A DNA stretch of 16,645 bases from an uncultured Rickettsiales bacterium (GTDB lineage Bacteria > Pseudomonadota > Alphaproteobacteria > UBA8366). The DNA lies in assembly GCA_913046825.1 (NCBI GenBank), contig CAJWTF010000079.1:1-16645 (forward strand). The letters run 5' to 3'. The position numbers were made by a program, and so were the translations under genes. Positions within the stretch are counted from its first letter, which is position 1; the number at the start of each line of letters is the position of its first letter. Of this stretch, positions 14,172 to 16,645 are shown piece by piece. The notes under the pieces are model-generated. The model was not told the origin of the DNA, did no database searches, and was given only the letters and a program-made list of their open reading frames with translations.

Positions 14172-15098
14172 TTACATATGCGAGTACATTACCTTTCCTG
14201 CATGTGGCATTTCCGCCCTTAAGATCGTGCCCGTATCGGATTCCGTGATGAACAGGGTTTTGTTCTCGGGCCCGCCAAAGGCCATATTTGTCATCTTAGC
14301 GCCTCGACAGGAGTTTATTCGGTAGAGCGGAATACCTGTCGGTCCGAAGACCCAAATGATGCCGAGACCGACATGAGTTACATAGAGATTGCCTTCATCG
14401 TCCAGGCACATACCGTCCGGTCCACCCGGGCCACCGGACAGGTTCTGGAAGACGCCGATCTTGTAATAGGGTCCGCCGTCGGGCGGCAGCGGAATATGCC
14501 ATACTTGGCAAGCCCGGGTCATTCCGACGAAGAGCATCTTCTCGTTGTGGCTTAAGACCAAGCCGTTAGGACTGACACCGCAATCGATGAGGCATTCCAG
14601 GTGGTCGTCAGGGGTAAGGCGAAATACCCGCCCATCCGATCGCTGCATGTCGGACTGGCCTTGATCCGTGAAATAAAGATCGCCGTTTGAGGCAAAATGG
14701 AGATCGTTGCATCCGCGGAAGGGCTCGGTGCGGATGCGCGTGCGATGTCCAGTAACATTCCCGCTCGACGGGTCCAGATGCATGACGCCGTTCTTGTAAT
14801 CAGCGATGAATATTTGGCCGTCATTTCGTATTTTTAGACCGTTTGGATTGCCATCATACTCCGTCGCCACGCTCCATTCTCCGGCCGGCGTGACACGTAG
14901 AATTTGCCCGAAGGGGATATTCACCATCCATAGGTTTCCGTCCTTGTCGAATGATGGGCCTTCAAGGAAGCTATCCGGCATATGGCCGAACTGATTATTT
15001 TGCCCCCAGTCGGAATAAGTATTCGGACGGCGGAGGGTTTCCGGCAATTCGAAGGCGACCGTGGTTTCGATCTCCTGGGGCGGTGGGAAGAGGCTCAC
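14172..15098 (-). CDS. SMP-30/gluconolactonase family protein (downstream paralogue)
   Basis: A 308-residue six-bladed beta-propeller of the SMP-30/gluconolactonase/LRE family, usually a divalent-metal lactonase. The likely metal ligands are present: Glu46 in FLEGPSFD, Asn131 in CNDL, Asn178 in SPNGLV and Asp228 in GGPDGM. The repeated DGNLWMV, DGQIFIAD, NGDLYFTD and EGNLYVTH strands mark the blades. The start is a GTG at 15098 with AAGGGAC upstream, 11 bases after the stop of its paralogue, and the ribosome binding site begins at that stop. No signal peptide is seen. It matches the upstream gene over its whole length, at roughly half or slightly more of positions by eye. A lactone or similar ring product of the local pathway is a plausible substrate. 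Confidence 0.9.
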   Translation of the reverse strand: MSLFPPPQEIETTVAFELPETLRRPNTYSDWGQNNQFGHMPDSFLEGPSFDKDGNLWMVNIPFGQILRVTPAGEWSVATEYDGNPNGLKIRNDGQIFIADYKNGVMHLDPSSGNVTGHRTRIRTEPFRGCNDLHFASNGDLYFTDQGQSDMQRSDGRVFRLTPDDHLECLIDCGVSPNGLVLSHNEKMLFVGMTRACQVWHIPLPPDGGPYYKIGVFQNLSGGPGGPDGMCLDDEGNLYVTHVGLGIIWVFGPTGIPLYRINSCRGAKMTNMAFGGPENKTLFITESDTGTILRAEMPHAGKVMYSHM

Positions 15099-15109
15099 GA
15101 GTTTGTCCC

Positions 15110-16039
15110 TTAATCCAAATGCGAATACATGACCTTGCCGGCGTCCGCTAATTCAGCGCGTAGAATAGTGCCGGACATAGATTCTGTGATGAACAGGCTT
15201 TTATTGTCCGGTCCGCCAAAAGCAAGGTTAGTGGTGTTCAGTCCCCGACGGGAGCGGATGCGGTGTTTGGGCTCACCCATTGGGTCGAAGTGCCAAACAC
15301 TCCCGTTCCCCGCGTGACAGACCAAGAGGCCGCCGTCCGCATCGAGCGCCATGCCGTCGGGCCCGCCATGGCCGCCGGACAATTGCAGGAAGATACCAAC
15401 CTTCGCCGTACCGCCGTCATCAAGGAGCGGGACACGCCAGACCTGATTCGCGCGGGTGACGGCCAAGTAGATGATATCTTCGCTCAGGTTGGGCACGAGG
15501 CCGTTCGGGCTCGGCACGGTATTGACGAGGCAATTCAGCTGACCGCCGTCTGGGGAGAGCCGGAACACCCGACCGCTTGGGTCATGCATACCGGTCAAGC
15601 CCTGATCGGTGAAATACATATTACCGAGGGCGTCAAACACCAGATCGTTGACGCCCTTGAAACTCTCGACCCGCCAGCGTTCGCAATACGGTGTCACGGT
15701 GCCGCTATCTGGATCGAGCTGCAGAATACCGTTCTTGTAATCGGCAATGAAGATGCGGCCGTCCTTATGGATTTTCAGGCCATTCGGCTCGCCGTCATAT
15801 TCCGTAATCAGAGTCCATTCCTTGTCGGGTGAAATACGCAACACGCGACCGAAAGGAATGTCGACCACATAGAGATTGCCGTCCCGGTCGAAAGAGGGAC
15901 CCTCCAGAAAGGAATGCGGGTCGTGTCCAAATTTGTTGGCGGCAACCCAAGGGGTGCGCACGCTCTCTTTTTTGAACTTGTCCGGTATTTCCGTCCAGAC
16001 TTCCGTCTCAACGTCTTTTGGCGGCGGATAAAGGCTCAT
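15110..16039 (-). CDS. SMP-30/gluconolactonase family protein (upstream paralogue)
   Basis: A 309-residue beta-propeller, tandem paralogue of the gene at 14172-15098, sharing MSL-PPP at the start and AGKVMYSH at the end. The metal-site residues recur: Glu in FLEGPSFD, Asn in VNDLVF, Asn in SPNGLV and Asp in GGPDGM. ATG 16039 follows AAGGAATTGCCGC, a good ribosome binding site, so this is the first gene of the pair. The region before the propeller (about 11-40) differs most between the two, so they may differ in substrate. It reads divergently from the amidohydrolase at 16161, with about 120 bases between. Family members hydrolyse sugar lactones and related esters; the actual substrate is not known. 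Confidence 0.9.
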   Translation of the reverse strand: MSLYPPPKDVETEVWTEIPDKFKKESVRTPWVAANKFGHDPHSFLEGPSFDRDGNLYVVDIPFGRVLRISPDKEWTLITEYDGEPNGLKIHKDGRIFIADYKNGILQLDPDSGTVTPYCERWRVESFKGVNDLVFDALGNMYFTDQGLTGMHDPSGRVFRLSPDGGQLNCLVNTVPSPNGLVPNLSEDIIYLAVTRANQVWRVPLLDDGGTAKVGIFLQLSGGHGGPDGMALDADGGLLVCHAGNGSVWHFDPMGEPKHRIRSRRGLNTTNLAFGGPDNKSLFITESMSGTILRAELADAGKVMYSHLD

Positions 16040-16160
16040 GCGGCAATTCCTTATCTTTTGAAGTGAGCTATCCGGAATGAATGGTGCGGCAAGCTGGCTA
16101 TTTCAGGTTATTCGCTCATATCTTTCCTCTATCAGTGATAACCTTGAGATTGACAGACAA
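16040..16160. promoter_or_regulatory. Divergent intergenic region
   Basis: About 120 bases between the SMP-30 pair and the isochorismatase-type gene, which are read in opposite directions. It should contain the promoters of both. I see no convincing promoter boxes and no clear operator. Confidence 0.4.
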
Positions 16161-16645
16161 ATGCCCGACGAATTCCAGGAAGCCCTTGATAAAATTTTCG
16201 CCGCCGATTCCGAGCTTTATGCGGATCGCGGGTTTGCCCGCCGCATCGGCTACGGTAAGAAGCCGGCCCTGCTGATCATCGATCTCGCCAATGCATGGAC
16301 GCGGGAAGGGCACGCTTTTACCTGCGACGGGATGGACACGATTATTCCGGGCGTCCAAAAGCTGTTGGATGCGGCGCGGGCAAAAGGCATTCCCGTCGTC
16401 TACACCACGACGGCCTATGCCGACACGGAAAGTGAGAATTCTGATATGGGTCTTTGGAAAGAGAAGATCCCCGTCGAAGAGCTGAAATTGGGCAGTGATG
16501 CCGTCGCCATCGACGATCGTATCGCACCCCTGCCAACCGAACAGGTGATCGTAAAGAAAAAGGCGAGCGCCTTTCACGGCACAAACCTGTCCAGTTACCT
16601 GCAGTCCATTGGCGTCGATACGGTAATTGTGACTGGTGTTACCAT
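16161..16645 (+). CDS. Isochorismatase-superfamily amidohydrolase, N-carbamoylsarcosine amidase-like (3'-truncated)
   Basis: At least 161 residues before the window ends. RIGYGKKPALLIIDLANAW carries the catalytic Asp41, and VIVKKKASAFHGTNL has the catalytic lysine of the Asp-Lys-Cys triad. The cysteine is expected a few residues after VIVTGVT, just beyond the window. GHAFTCDGMDTIIPGVQKLL and GIPVVYTTTAY resemble N-carbamoylsarcosine amidohydrolase, which releases ammonia and CO2 from an N-carbamoyl amino acid. Other cysteine amidases of this superfamily remain possible. No good ribosome binding site precedes ATG 16161, but no upstream in-frame ATG looks better. Its placement, divergent from the lactonases, fits an amide- or urea-type degradation set. 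Confidence 0.87.
   Translation, partial: MPDEFQEALDKIFAADSELYADRGFARRIGYGKKPALLIIDLANAWTREGHAFTCDGMDTIIPGVQKLLDAARAKGIPVVYTTTAYADTESENSDMGLWKEKIPVEELKLGSDAVAIDDRIAPLPTEQVIVKKKASAFHGTNLSSYLQSIGVDTVIVTGVT

Noticed and set aside
15263..15832. A 189-codon plus-strand ORF inside the SMP-30 gene
   Set aside because: Shadow of a conserved gene; no ribosome binding site or family match.
16116..16577. A 153-codon minus-strand ORF at the right end
   Set aside because: It is opposite the isochorismatase-type gene, which has catalytic motifs in frame.

Overview
The window looks like a piece of chromosome from an alphaproteobacterium of moderate GC content, possibly Rhodospirillales-like and perhaps marine. 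This is inferred from protein style, mixed ATG/GTG starts, tight 4-base gene overlaps and the mix of catabolic families; there is no rRNA or other marker to prove it. No tRNA, rRNA, CRISPR array, insertion sequence or transposase was seen.

Layout. (1) 1-2794, minus strand: the end of a surface-polysaccharide operon, with a glutamine-hydrolysing asparagine synthase (asnB-like) overlapping by 4 bases a GTG-started family 4 glycosyltransferase that runs off the window. (2) 2795-4328: a low-GC stretch with an unrecognised 192-residue protein and a badly decayed leucine dehydrogenase remnant. (3) 4329-5270, plus strand: an inosine/uridine-preferring nucleoside hydrolase. (4) 10705 down to about 5556, minus strand: a compact operon that reads, in order of transcription, deiodinase-like protein, dienelactone hydrolase, amidohydrolase, AMP-forming acyl-CoA synthetase, and a disrupted 2-hydroxychromene-2-carboxylate isomerase. 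(5) 10876-11823, plus: a luciferase-like flavin oxidoreductase. (6) 11826-13028, minus: remains of a triple-Rid-domain protein joined to the tail of a DUF1028-like gene. (7) 13134-13868, plus: an intact, N-terminally extended Rid-family protein. (8) 13872-16039, minus: two tandem SMP-30/gluconolactonase paralogues followed by a broken small gene. (9) 16161 to the end, plus: the start of an isochorismatase-superfamily amidohydrolase resembling N-carbamoylsarcosine amidase.

The most notable find is the deiodinase-like gene. An in-frame TGA lies exactly where iodothyronine deiodinases carry selenocysteine (context GSYM-U-PPF), and it is followed at once by a good bacterial SECIS-like hairpin. 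A conventional start at 10487 would miss the active site. The same gene has an apparent one-base deletion near its N-terminus, so it is either a selenoprotein gene with a recent lesion or sequence error, or an early pseudogene.

A second find is a small protein family of about 60-70 residues that I do not recognise. It occurs twice, at 5388-5561 (+) and 13872-14079 (-), and the two copies align without gaps over their last 46 residues. Both copies seem damaged.

Taken together, the hydrolases, CoA ligase, isomerase, flavin oxidoreductase, Rid proteins and lactonases suggest an accessory region for breaking down a ring- or amide-containing, possibly halogenated, organic compound; the substrate cannot be read from the sequence. 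At least six genes are broken by stops or frameshifts, so the region appears to be decaying.
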